This document shows, piece after piece, positions 17,519-28,000 of a stretch of 64,000 nt of DNA. Position 1 is the first letter of the stretch. The number at the start of each line of letters is the position of its first letter. This DNA comes from Microlunatus kandeliicorticis (GTDB lineage: Bacteria > Actinomycetota > Actinomycetes > Propionibacteriales > Propionibacteriaceae), in the NCBI RefSeq assembly GCF_014137855.1, contig NZ_JACGWT010000002.1, forward strand, positions 248,001 through 312,000, written 5' to 3'. Position numbers and translations under genes: made by a program. Below the pieces are notes generated by a model, which was given only the letters and a program-made list of their open reading frames with translations, was not told the DNA's origin and did not search any database.

Positions 17519-18418
17519 ATGGCGGTCGTCGACGCGAGCGAGGTTCCCGACAGGGAGTTCGAGCCGGTCTACCACCTCTACGGCCCGCACCGGGCCGGTC
17601 TGCCGAACCTCGCGGTCTACGCCAAGGAGCTGTGGAACCGCCGGGCGTTCGCCACCGAGATGAGCAAGGCCAGCATGCGCAGCGCCAACACGCTGACCTT
17701 CTTCGGCCAGGCCTGGCTGGTGCTCAACCCGCTGCTGCTCGCCGGCGTCTACTTCCTGCTCATCACCATCCTCGGCCACTCGGTCGGCGGCGGCACCGCG
17801 ACGCCGATGCAGCACTTCGCGCACCTGACGCTGGCGCTGTTCGTGTTCACCTTCTTCTCCACCAGCTGCAACACCGGGGCCAGCTCGGTCACCACCTCGG
17901 GCAAGCTGCTGCTCAACACCGCGTTCCCCCGGCTGCTGATCCCGCTCGGCGCGGTCCGCACCGCCTTCTTCCGCTGGCTGCCGACCGTCCCGGTCTACAT
18001 CGTCTTCCACTTCCTGGCCGGCCTGCCGATCCGGCCGCACGCGCTGATCGCGCTGTTCTTCCTCGGCTGCATCGTGCTGTTCTCGATGGGGATGGCCTCG
18101 ATCTTCGCCACCCTGCAGGTCTACTTCCGCGACACCTCGAGCTTCCTGCCCTACATCCTGCGGCTCTGGATGTACATGTCGCCGGTGCTCTGGTTCGCCG
18201 ACCAGATCAACGGCCAGTCGGCCCCGATCCAGGCCATCGCCCAGTCCAACCCGATGTTCGGGATGGTCCGCGGCTACGTCGACTTCATCCAGGACAAGAA
18301 CCCGCACGTGCACCCGGTGGTGTTCGCGATCAGCGCGGCCTGGGCGATCGGCGCCGCGGTCGTCGGATTCCTCTACTTCGTCTCCCGGGAGCGTGATTTC
18401 GCTGTCCGTGTCCTCTGA
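17519..18418 (+). CDS. ABC-2 type polysaccharide/teichoic-acid exporter permease (TagG/Wzm-like)
   Basis: A 299-residue permease with six predicted membrane helices (for example LVLNPLLLAGVYFLLITILG and ALIALFFLGCIVLFSMGMA). It belongs to the ABC-2 family that exports O-antigen, galactan or teichoic-acid chains, and pairs with the ATPase gene starting 37 bases later. ATG 17519 follows GAAGGA. The C-terminal part (YFRDTSSFLPYILRLWMYMS) is typical of the Wzm/TagG group. The exact polymer is not shown by sequence. Confidence 0.85.
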   Translation: MAVVDASEVPDREFEPVYHLYGPHRAGLPNLAVYAKELWNRRAFATEMSKASMRSANTLTFFGQAWLVLNPLLLAGVYFLLITILGHSVGGGTATPMQHFAHLTLALFVFTFFSTSCNTGASSVTTSGKLLLNTAFPRLLIPLGAVRTAFFRWLPTVPVYIVFHFLAGLPIRPHALIALFFLGCIVLFSMGMASIFATLQVYFRDTSSFLPYILRLWMYMSPVLWFADQINGQSAPIQAIAQSNPMFGMVRGYVDFIQDKNPHVHPVVFAISAAWAIGAAVVGFLYFVSRERDFAVRVL

Positions 18419-18455
18419 GCAGACCGGCCTGTCATCCGGCAGGATCGGAGCCACC

Positions 18456-19298
<843 letters not shown>

Positions 19299-19304
19299 TC
19301 CGAG

Positions 19305-19329
19305 CCCGGCCGGTCCGAACCCGGCCGGG
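19305..19329. terminator. Bidirectional hairpin between convergent genes
   Basis: CCCGGCCGG (19305-19313), a 7-base loop, then CCGGCCGGG (19321-19329): a perfect 9-bp stem without a T-run. It lies between the exporter ATPase and a minus-strand gene and could end both transcripts. Confidence 0.6.
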
Positions 19330-19335
19330 AGCGGC

Positions 19336-19725
19336 TCAGCCCTCGGCCAGCCGCCGGTCGAGGAAGTCCTGGATCGGTCCGGTCTCGCCGTCTCGACCGC
19401 CCTGGCCGACGATCAGCGGCGGCGGGGACGGGGTCAGCTTCACCCCGCGGAACCGCTCGGCCAGCCCACCGGGGACGACCAGCACGTAGTAGCTGCCGTC
19501 CTCGCCGACGGCCACGCTGCGGTTCTTCCGCAGGTACCAGCCGGTCTTGTCGGTCCTGACGCTCTGCCCCGACAGCAGGGTGGCGCGGAGCGGCTCGGGC
19601 GCCACCCCGCGCTCCCGGGCGGCCTGCACGAACGCGTCCACCAGCTTCTGCGCCCGCAACGACTCCGAGCGGGCGTGACCGGCGGCCAGCTCGGCCCGGC
19701 GGCGTGCTTCCTCGGCGCGCGACAC
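19336..19725 (-). CDS. Small conserved protein of unknown function
   Basis: A 129-residue soluble protein from GTG 19725. It starts with a charged helix (SRAEEARRRAELAAGHARSE) and has a compact beta-rich core (RTDKTGWYLRKNRSVAVGED, then SYYVLVVPGG). There is no signal or membrane segment. I do not recognise the family. It lies between the exporter and an MFS gene and reads convergently with the former. Confidence 0.65.
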   Translation of the reverse strand: MSRAEEARRRAELAAGHARSESLRAQKLVDAFVQAARERGVAPEPLRATLLSGQSVRTDKTGWYLRKNRSVAVGEDGSYYVLVVPGGLAERFRGVKLTPSPPPLIVGQGGRDGETGPIQDFLDRRLAEG

Positions 19726-19816
19726 GCGGCGATGCTACGCGGACCGGTGGGTAGCGTGTCCGGGACGGCCGAACCTACCGACGTGCACCAGGGGTTGGGT
19801 CAGAGGAGGTGGACGA

Positions 19817-21169
19817 GTGCAGTTCGTACGCGGCCTGCGACGGCTGTGGCGCCACCGGCTCTTCCGCCGGTTGCTGGCCGTCCGGATCGCCACCCAGTCG
19901 ACCGACGCGCTGCTCCAGGTGGCCCTGGCCTCCTACGTGCTGTTTTCCCCCGAGCGCCAGCCCGACGCCGGCTCGATCGCCGCAGTGCTCGCGGTCACCC
20001 TGCTGCCGTTCTCGGTGCTCGGCCCCTTCGTCGGCGTCGTGCTCGACCGGCTGTCGCGCCGGCAGGTGCTGCTGGTCGTCGACCTGACCCGGGCGGCGAT
20101 CGCGCTCGGCTTGGCCGCACTGGCCGCGACCGGCGTCCGCTCCGGGATGGTCGAGTTCGGCTTCTACGGGCTGGTGCTGCTGGCCATGAGCCTCAACCGC
20201 TTCCTGCTCGCCGCGCTGTCCGCCGCGCTCCCGCACACCCTCGAGCCCGACGAGTACCTGGTGGCCAACTCGGTGGTGCCGACCGTCGGACCGGCCGGGG
20301 CGCTGGTCGGTGCCGGGCTCGGGACGGTGCTCCGGGTGCTGCTCGGCGGCGCCCTGCCCGCGTCTCAGGCCGACGCCGTGCTGTTCGTCGTGGTCGCCGC
20401 CGGGTTCGTGCTCAGCTCCTCGCTGGCCCTGCGGATCGGACGACGCGAGCTCGGACCGGACGACGTGCCCGGGGACGCCGGGGCCGGCCGCACCCGCGCC
20501 GCCGAGGTGGTCACCGGGCTGGTCGAGGCGCTCCGCCACCTCCGTGAGCGCCGGGCCGCCGGGCTCGGGCTGATCACCATCGGGGTCTCCCGGGTGGTCT
20601 ACGGCGTGGTGTTCGTGGCCACCATCCTGGTTTACCGCAACTACTTCCACCCGCCGCAGGACGTCGACGCCGCGATCGCCGATCTCGGCCTGCTGGTGGT
20701 GATCACCGGTGCCGGGTTCGTGGTCGCCGCCGCGGTCACCCCGCCGGTGGTCCGGCGGATCGGTGCCCGCCGCTGGATGACCCTGTGCCTGCTCGGCTCA
20801 GCCGTGCTCCAGCTGTTCCCGGGCGCGATCTACCGCCGCCCGAGCCTGCTGGTCGCCGGGTTCTGCCTCGGCCTGCTGGCCCAGAGCATCAAGATCTGCG
20901 TGGACACCTTCGTCCAGGCCGACGTCGACGACGACGTCAAGGGTCGCGCGTTCGTGCTCTACGACATGGTCTTCAACGTCGCGCTGGTGGTGGCCGCGGT
21001 GATCGGCGCGCTGGTCCTGCCCCACGACGGACGCTCGGTGCCGATCCTCGCGGTGCTCGCCGGTTGCTACCTGTTGTTCGGGGTGGGCTTCTGGCTGCTC
21101 AGCCGGGGGCTCGACCTCGACCGCGGTGGCGAGTCGCTCGACGAGCCGGCCGCGGCCACCGCGAGCTGA
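19817..21169 (+). CDS. MFS transporter
   Basis: A 450-residue membrane protein with about 12 helices and the MFS loop motif near DRLSRRQVLLVVDLTRA. The middle has a cytoplasmic stretch with RELGPDDVPGDAGAG. A strong GAGGAGGT ribosome site precedes GTG 19817. Substrate is unknown. The layout (long cytoplasmic loop, hydrophilic C-terminus) resembles drug or metabolite efflux MFS proteins. It converges with pcnA, 37 bases apart. Confidence 0.85.
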   Translation: MQFVRGLRRLWRHRLFRRLLAVRIATQSTDALLQVALASYVLFSPERQPDAGSIAAVLAVTLLPFSVLGPFVGVVLDRLSRRQVLLVVDLTRAAIALGLAALAATGVRSGMVEFGFYGLVLLAMSLNRFLLAALSAALPHTLEPDEYLVANSVVPTVGPAGALVGAGLGTVLRVLLGGALPASQADAVLFVVVAAGFVLSSSLALRIGRRELGPDDVPGDAGAGRTRAAEVVTGLVEALRHLRERRAAGLGLITIGVSRVVYGVVFVATILVYRNYFHPPQDVDAAIADLGLLVVITGAGFVVAAAVTPPVVRRIGARRWMTLCLLGSAVLQLFPGAIYRRPSLLVAGFCLGLLAQSIKICVDTFVQADVDDDVKGRAFVLYDMVFNVALVVAAVIGALVLPHDGRSVPILAVLAGCYLLFGVGFWLLSRGLDLDRGGESLDEPAAATAS

Positions 21170-21206
21170 CCCGGCGTCGCCCGGGAGCTCTCCGGGACGT
21201 CTCCGC

Positions 21207-22769
21207 TCAGCCCGCCTGGCGGGCCGCCCACCAGGCGCGGAGCTCGGCCTCGGCCCGCTCCGGGCCGAGCGGACCGTGCTCGAGCCGCTGCTCGAGCAGA
21301 TGACGGTAGGCCTCGCCGACCGCCCGGCCGGGCGGGATGCCGAGCAGCGCCATGATCTGGTTGCCGTCGAGGTCGGGCCGGATGGCGTCCAGCTCCTCCT
21401 GCTCGGCCAGCAGGTCGATCCGGTGCTCGAGCTCGTCGTAGGCCCGCCGCAGCCGGGTCGCCTTGGCCTGGTTGCGGGTGGTGCAGTCGGCCCGGGTGAG
21501 GATGTGCAGCCGCTCGAGCTGGTCGCCGGCGTCGCGTACGTAGCGACGGACCGCCGAGTCGGTCCACTCGGCGTCGCTCCCGGCCAGGTCGCCGTAGCCG
21601 TGGAACCGCAGGTGCAGCGCGACCAGGTCGCTGACCGCCTCGACCACGTCGCTGGGGAACCGCAGCGCGGTCAGCCGCTTGCGGGCCAGCTTCGCCCCGA
21701 CGACGTCGTGGTGGTGGAAGCTCACTTTGCCGCCGGGCTCGAACCGCCGGGTCCGGGGCTTGCCGATGTCGTGCAGCAGCGCGGCCAGGCGGTTGACCAG
21801 GTCGGGGGCGTGTCCGCGTTCGCGTTCGAGCGCGATCGCCTGGTCGAGCACGGTGAGGCTGTGGGCGTAGACGTCCTTGTGCCGGTGGTGCTCGTCGCGC
21901 TCGAGCCGCAGTGCGCCGAGCTCGGGGAGGAACACGTCGGCCAGCCCGGTGCGGACCAGCAGGTCGAGGCCGACCCGCGGTCGGTCGGCGAGCAGCAGCT
22001 TGGTCAGCTCGTCGCGGATCCGCTCGGCCGAGACGATCGACAGCCGCTCGGCCATCGCGGTCATCGCCGCCAGCACCTCGGGCGTCGGCGCCAGCTGCAG
22101 CCGGGTGGCGAACCGGGCCGCCCGGAGCATCCGGAGCGGGTCGTCGCTGAACGACTGCTCGGCGGTCGCCGGCGTCCGCAGCCGGCCGGCGGCCAAATCG
22201 TCGAGGCCGCCGTACGGGTCGACGAAGGTGCGGTCGGGCAGCGAGACCGCCATCGCGTTGACGGTGAAGTCGCGCCGGATCAGGTCCCCGTCGAGGGTGT
22301 CGCCGAACTGCACCACCGGCTTGCGGCTCTCGGCGCGGTAGACGTCGGCGCGGAAGGTCGTCACCTCCACCTGCCACTCGCGCGGCTCGTCGGTGCCGGC
22401 GTTCCCCGCGGTACCACCGGGACCGGAGTCGGCGGCGAGTCGACAGCCGACCGTGCCGTACTCCTTGCCGATCGTCCAGACCGCGCGGCTGAGCCCGCGG
22501 AGCAGCCGCTCGATCTCGTCGGGGCGTGCCGAGGTGGTGAGGTCGAGGTCGTCGCCGAGCTCGCCGCGCAGCGCGTCCCGGACGCTGCCGCCGACCAGGT
22601 AGAGCTGGTGGCCGGCGTCGGTGAACGCCGCACTCAGCCGGTCCAGGGCCGGCCCGACGCGGACCAGCTCGGCCACCGCCTTGCGCTGGGCCTCGCGCCG
22701 CTCGCGCTCCACCCCGGCGGCTGGCGGGCCGACGGGGCTGTCGGCACGGCGGGTCGGCGAGGAAGGCAC
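21207..22769 (-). CDS. pcnA: tRNA CCA-adding enzyme / poly(A) polymerase family (PcnA)
   Basis: A 520-residue nucleotidyltransferase that adds or repairs the 3' CCA end of tRNAs. It has LVGGSVRDALRGELGDDLDL with the catalytic DxD, a following RRDFTVNAMA, the RNA-binding head domain and an HD hydrolase domain (LAALLHDIGKPRTRRF). The frame stays open upstream, but GTG 22769 is the likely start because a -10 box TAAGAT (22778-22783, minus strand) lies 8 bases before it. In mycobacteria this gene precedes mutT4 and a DUF6049 gene; here mutT4 is missing. Confidence 0.93.
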   Translation of the reverse strand: MPSSPTRRADSPVGPPAAGVERERREAQRKAVAELVRVGPALDRLSAAFTDAGHQLYLVGGSVRDALRGELGDDLDLTTSARPDEIERLLRGLSRAVWTIGKEYGTVGCRLAADSGPGGTAGNAGTDEPREWQVEVTTFRADVYRAESRKPVVQFGDTLDGDLIRRDFTVNAMAVSLPDRTFVDPYGGLDDLAAGRLRTPATAEQSFSDDPLRMLRAARFATRLQLAPTPEVLAAMTAMAERLSIVSAERIRDELTKLLLADRPRVGLDLLVRTGLADVFLPELGALRLERDEHHRHKDVYAHSLTVLDQAIALERERGHAPDLVNRLAALLHDIGKPRTRRFEPGGKVSFHHHDVVGAKLARKRLTALRFPSDVVEAVSDLVALHLRFHGYGDLAGSDAEWTDSAVRRYVRDAGDQLERLHILTRADCTTRNQAKATRLRRAYDELEHRIDLLAEQEELDAIRPDLDGNQIMALLGIPPGRAVGEAYRHLLEQRLEHGPLGPERAEAELRAWWAARQAG

Positions 22770-22874
22770 GTCGCGGCATCTTAATCGCCGTCGCGCTCCG
22801 GCCCGTCTCCTCGCGCCGCCGTACCCGCTGCGCAGCAGACCGTCCGGCCCCGGACCGGCCATTACCATGGCTCG
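22770..22874. promoter_or_regulatory. Divergent leaderless promoters of pcnA and the DUF6049 gene
   Basis: On the minus strand TAAGAT (22778-22783) stands 8 bases before the pcnA GTG. On the plus strand TACCAT (22863-22868) stands 6 bases before GTG 22875. Neither gene has a ribosome site. Both look leaderless and share a 105-base spacer. Confidence 0.5.
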
Positions 22875-25004
22875 GTGCAGCCCGCCCCGGACACGTCTGA
22901 CCGTGCCCGCGGGCGAGTGTCGGCCCGGACGTCGACCCGGGTGCCGCTGCGCGGGCTGCGCTGGCTGCTCGCCGTGCTGCTCGCTCTGGGGACCACGGCG
23001 CTCGGGCTCGGGTCACCGGCCCGCGCCGCCGCCGACGAGCCGGTGCCACTGGTCCGGATCACCGTGAAGAGCTTCTCGCCGGCCGTGCTGCAGCCGGATT
23101 CGACGGTCACCATCACCGGGACGGTCACCAACATCTCCGGCCGCCCGCTCGCCGCGCTGTCGGCCTACACCTGGCGCTCGGCGCTCCCGATCACCACCGG
23201 CGCCGGGCTCGAGGCCGCCGCGACGTCGGTGTCCAACGACCCGATCGGCGAGCGGATCAGCGAGTTCGGCCGGTACGACGTCCTGCTCGACGGCTCGCGC
23301 ACCCTGGCCGACAAGGCCAGCCTCCCGTTCACCCTGCGCACCAGCACGAAGGAGCTGCTCGGCGACAACCCGGCGAACGGGGTCTACCTGATGGGCGTCC
23401 AGGTGCTCCAGCCGAGCTCGAACCTGGCCATCGGCCGGGCCCGGATCTACGTCCCGGTGGTCAACCCGAGCCAGTCGACCGGCACCGCCTCGACGGTCAA
23501 GCTGAGCTCGCTGGTGATGCTCGACACCACCCCCTCGCTGGTCCGCACCGGTGTGCTGTCGAGCGACCGGCTGGCCACCGAGGTGCGGACCGGCGGCCGG
23601 CTCGACCGGCTCCTCCGCAGCGCGGAACGGCCCGACATCAGCTATGCCGTCGACCCCGACCTGATCGCCACCCTGCGGACGATGAGCGCCGGCTACCAGG
23701 TGCTCGGCAGCGACGGCCGGCTGGTGGCCGGCAGCGGCCGGACCGCCGCCCAGGACTGGTTGCGCCGGTTCGCGCTGGTCCAGGCCGACCACGACGGCTT
23801 CCGGCTGCCCTGGGCACGCTACGACCTGCCCTCGCTGGTCCATGCCGACCGGCTCGGGGTCGCGCAGGCCGCCGAGACCGCGGCCAAGGCGGTCGACGCG
23901 GTCGGCGACCTGCCGCTGCTGATCGCCCCCGCCGGCGGGTACGCCGACCAGGCCACCCTCGACGCGGCCCGGACGCTCGGCGCCCGGGCGGTGCTGCTCG
24001 ACAGCGCCGGCGTCGGCGGGCTCGGTCCGCTGCTCCGCCGGCCCGACGGGCTGACCGTGCTGACCTACGACTCCACCAGCTCCTCCGGCGGCCCCGGCCC
24101 GGCGCCCGACACCACCGCGGTGCACCTGCGCCAGTCGGCGCTGGCGGCCAGCTACATCCAGGCCCTGACCGCCGACCCGGGGGTGACCGTCGGGCAGCTG
24201 CGGGTGGTCAGCGACCCGGACCAGGCGGCCGGGGACCTCAACCCGTCGACCGCGCCGTGGCTCCGGATCAGCTCGGTCGGCGACCTGCTGGCCGGCAACC
24301 CGATCACCTGGACCGGGCGCCCGGACTACCCGGCGAACGCCCGCCGAGCCGAGCTGACGCCGGCCGAGCTGACCGCCACCGACGACCTCGGCACCGACTA
24401 CGCCACCCTCAGTCAGCTGCTCGCCGACCCGGCCGGCCTCTCCACCCAGCGCGACCAGGCGCTCCCCCGGGTGGTCAGCGACACCTGGCGTGGCCAGGCC
24501 GGCGACCAGGAGGAGTTCGTCGAGCAGCAGGCCGCCCCGTTCGACCAGGTGCTCCGCGGCGACCTGATCCGGCTCGAGGCCCGCGACCTGGTGCTCACCG
24601 GCTCGGCCGGCAACGTCCCGCTCACGGTGGTCAACGGCTACAGCCAGCCGATCCGCGTCCAGGTCACCTTCACCTCACCCAACCGGCAGCGGCTCAGCGT
24701 CGCCGACGTCCCCGCGGACAAGGTCGGCGTGGTCGCCGCGGACGACCGGATCCCGATCACCGCCGAGGTCGAGGCCCGGGCGCCGGGCGCGCTCCCCGTC
24801 CAGGCCCGGCTGACCACGGTCGACGGCACCCCGATCGGCAAGGTGGTCACCATCCAGATCAACCCGACCCAGGCCAGCCGGATCGGTTGGCTGATCTCGG
24901 TCCTCGCGCTGGTGGTGCTGGTCGGCTCGACCGCCTTCCGGATCCGCCAGGTGCGCCGCGAACGGGCCCGGCAGGAACCCGCGGGCGGAGCCACCGGTGG
25001 CTGA
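22875..25004 (+). CDS. DUF6049 family membrane protein
   Basis: A 709-residue protein with an N-terminal signal segment (LRGLRWLLAVLLALGTTALG, then an Ala-rich cleavage region), a large extracytoplasmic part, and a C-terminal membrane helix (LISVLALVVLVGSTAF) followed by a short basic tail. It is the equivalent of mycobacterial Rv3909, which is next to murJ in the same order. Role unknown; envelope function is likely from location and synteny. It overlaps the murJ start by 8 bases. Confidence 0.85.
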   Translation: MQPAPDTSDRARGRVSARTSTRVPLRGLRWLLAVLLALGTTALGLGSPARAAADEPVPLVRITVKSFSPAVLQPDSTVTITGTVTNISGRPLAALSAYTWRSALPITTGAGLEAAATSVSNDPIGERISEFGRYDVLLDGSRTLADKASLPFTLRTSTKELLGDNPANGVYLMGVQVLQPSSNLAIGRARIYVPVVNPSQSTGTASTVKLSSLVMLDTTPSLVRTGVLSSDRLATEVRTGGRLDRLLRSAERPDISYAVDPDLIATLRTMSAGYQVLGSDGRLVAGSGRTAAQDWLRRFALVQADHDGFRLPWARYDLPSLVHADRLGVAQAAETAAKAVDAVGDLPLLIAPAGGYADQATLDAARTLGARAVLLDSAGVGGLGPLLRRPDGLTVLTYDSTSSSGGPGPAPDTTAVHLRQSALAASYIQALTADPGVTVGQLRVVSDPDQAAGDLNPSTAPWLRISSVGDLLAGNPITWTGRPDYPANARRAELTPAELTATDDLGTDYATLSQLLADPAGLSTQRDQALPRVVSDTWRGQAGDQEEFVEQQAAPFDQVLRGDLIRLEARDLVLTGSAGNVPLTVVNGYSQPIRVQVTFTSPNRQRLSVADVPADKVGVVAADDRIPITAEVEARAPGALPVQARLTTVDGTPIGKVVTIQINPTQASRIGWLISVLALVVLVGSTAFRIRQVRRERARQEPAGGATGG

Positions 25005-28000
25005 GCTGCGGACCCGGGGGTCCGGCGCCGGGACCGCCGAGCCAACGGCCGAGGCGGCCGGGTCCCGGCTGATCTCGGCGACCGCGGTGATGGCCGCCGG
25101 CACGATGGCCTCGCGGGTGCTCGGCTTCGTCCGGATCGCGCTGCTGTCGTTCGCGCTGGGCAACGCCACCCCGCAGGTGGACACCTTCAACATCGCCAAC
25201 GGCATCCCCAACATGCTCTACATCCTGCTGGCCGGCGGGGTGCTCAACACCGTCTTCGTCCCTCAGATCGTCCGGGCGATGAAGAACGACCCGGACGGCG
25301 GCGAGGCCTACACCAACCGGCTGGTCACCGTCGGGCTGCTCGGGCTCGCCCTGATCACCACGGCGGCCACGCTGCTGGCTCCGGCGATCATGTGGCTCTA
25401 CACCGACGGCCGGTGGAAGCTGCCGGTCAACGCCGGGCACTTCGACAACATCGTGGTGCTCGCCTACCTCTGCCTGCCGCAGATCTTCTTCTACGGCGTC
25501 AACGTGCTGCTCGGCCAGGTGCTCAACAGCCGCGGCGTCTTCGGGCCGATGGCCTGGTCGCCGCTGGCCAACAACGTGGTCGCGGTGCTGGTGCTGGTCG
25601 GCTACGTGGTGGTCTGGCCGCCGCTGCGCGGGCTGCAGGACCAGCCGTTCACCCTCGAGCAGCTGCTGGTCCTCGGGCTCGGCGCGACCGCGGGGATCGT
25701 GCTCCAGGCCGCGGTGCTGATCCCGTTCATGCGCCGCGCCGGGTTCCGCTACCGGCCGCGGTTCGACTTCCGCGGGGTCGGGCTGGGCCGAACCGCCTCT
25801 TTGGCCAAGTGGACGCTCGGCTACGTCGTGGTCACCCAGGTGGCGGTCTGGGTGGTGACCCGGCTGGCCAGCGGCGCCACGCTGGCCCCGGCCGGCCCCG
25901 GCGACCCGGGCGGCGAGCACGGCGCCGGGCTGACCGTCTACAACAACGCCTACCTGCTCTGGATCCTGCCGCACAGCCTGATCACCGTCTCGCTGGCCAC
26001 CGCGATGCTGCCGTCGGCCTCCCGCCGGGCCGCCGCGGGCGACCTGGCCGGCGCCGGGCAGGAGGCCATGCGCGCGCTCCGGCTGGCCACCACGGTGATC
26101 GTCCCGGCCGCGGTCGCCTTCCTCGCGCTGGCCTTCCCGATCAGCGATCTGCTCTTCGGCAACGGCAGCGGCGCCGGCGACTGGCGGCTGATCGCCTGGA
26201 CGCTGACCGCCTTCGCGGTCGGACTGGTCCCGTTCACCTGCCAGTACCTGTGTCTGCGCGGCTTCTACGCGCTCGAGGACACCCGGACGCCGTTCTTCAT
26301 CCAGCTGGTGATCGGCGCGGTCAACATCGTGCTCGCGCTGCTGTTCGTGCTCCCGGTCGGACGCCCGGACGCGATCGCGGTGGGACTGGCGCTGGCCTAC
26401 GCCCTCTCCTACGTGGTCGGGCTCGGGGTGTCGTTCCGGCTGCTCCGTCGCCGGCTGCCGGTGCTCGACGGCGCCGCGCTGGTGCGGCACTGCGTCCGGC
26501 TGGCGGTCGCGGTCGCGCCGGCGGGGCTGCTCGCCGCCGGGATCTGCGCGCTGGTCGGGCTGTGGTCGCAGGCGCTGCCCGCCCGGGCGCTGGCGTTGGT
26601 GCTGGCCGGGGTGGCCGCGTTGGCCACCTTCGCGCTGACCGCCCGGCTGCTGCACATCGCCGAGGTCCTGCAGCTCGCCCGCCAGCTGGGTGGACGGCTG
26701 CCCGGCCCGGCCCGTCGGCTGGCCCTGGCCTACGCCGGGCCGGCCGCCAGGAGCGCCGTCGTCCCCGGCGCGGGAGAGGTCACCGATCCGCATCGGTCCG
26801 GCGATTCCTCCGGGGAGTGCACGGCCCGGTCTGGCACCATCGGGGACGACGAGGCCGCAGCGACCAGCCGACACGCCGGCGCGGGCGGACCACTGGCCGG
26901 GGGACCAGGCTCGATCGCCGCTCCGCACGACCCGACCGGGTCGGTGCCGACGCTCGAGGGTCTGGCCGCCGCGGAGTCGTCGATCGACACCCACGTCGGC
27001 GACTCCGGTCACTCTGGGTCAGGACACACCATGGCCAGCAGCCCCACCCGCACCCCTGACGGTGCGACGCTCGACCGCTCCGACGACCCCGCAGACACCT
27101 CCGTCCCCGGCCCGGTCACCGACCCGGCGGTCACCGACGCCGGTTCCGCGGCCACCCCCACCGTCGAGCACCCGGCCACCCTCGAACCACCGGCGCCCGG
27201 CGCGGACGTCCCCGAGGACCTGCACCTGCCGCCGGGCACCGTGCTCGGCCGTCGCTACCGGCTCGAAGAGCTGCTCGTCTCCGCCCAGCCCGCGGTCACC
27301 TGGCGGGCCTTCGACCAGGTGCTCTCCCGCTCGGTGCTCGTCCACCTGCTGCCGGTCGGCGACGCCCGCGCCCCGCGGCTGCTCGACGCCGCCCGCCGGG
27401 CCGCCATCGCCACCGACTCCCGCTTCCTCCGGGTGCTCGACGCGGTCGACGTCACCGAGCAGCCGAGCGCCGGGGTGGCCGGCCAGACGGCGGGCGAGCC
27501 GGGCTCGATCGGCTCCTACATCGTCTGCGAGTACGCCACCGGGCAGAGCCTGCAGACCCTGCTGGCCGGCTCGCCGCTGACCGGGCTCGAGGCCGGCTGG
27601 CTGCTCCGGGAGATCGCCGACGCGATCGCCGGCGTCCACGCGCTGGGGCTGCACCACCGCCGGATCAACCCCGACACCGTGATCATCACGCCGGCCGGCA
27701 ACGTCAAGATCGTCGGTCTGCTGATCGAGGCCGTGCTCCGCTCGCACCCCGGTCAGGCCGACGAGCCGGACCCGGAGGCGAACGGCGCCCGCGAGGAGGC
27801 CGCCGACGTCCGCGACCTCGGCCGGCTGCTCTACGCCTGTCTGGTCGGCCGCTGGCCCGGCGGTCCCGCCTTCGGGCTGCCCGCCGCCCCGCACACCCGC
27901 GACGGCGGTTCGGACACCCCCGAGCCGGTGGCCACCGACCCGGACGCCACCCAGCCGTTCGCCGCGGTCGGCGTCAGCGGACGTCCGGTCGACGAGGGCG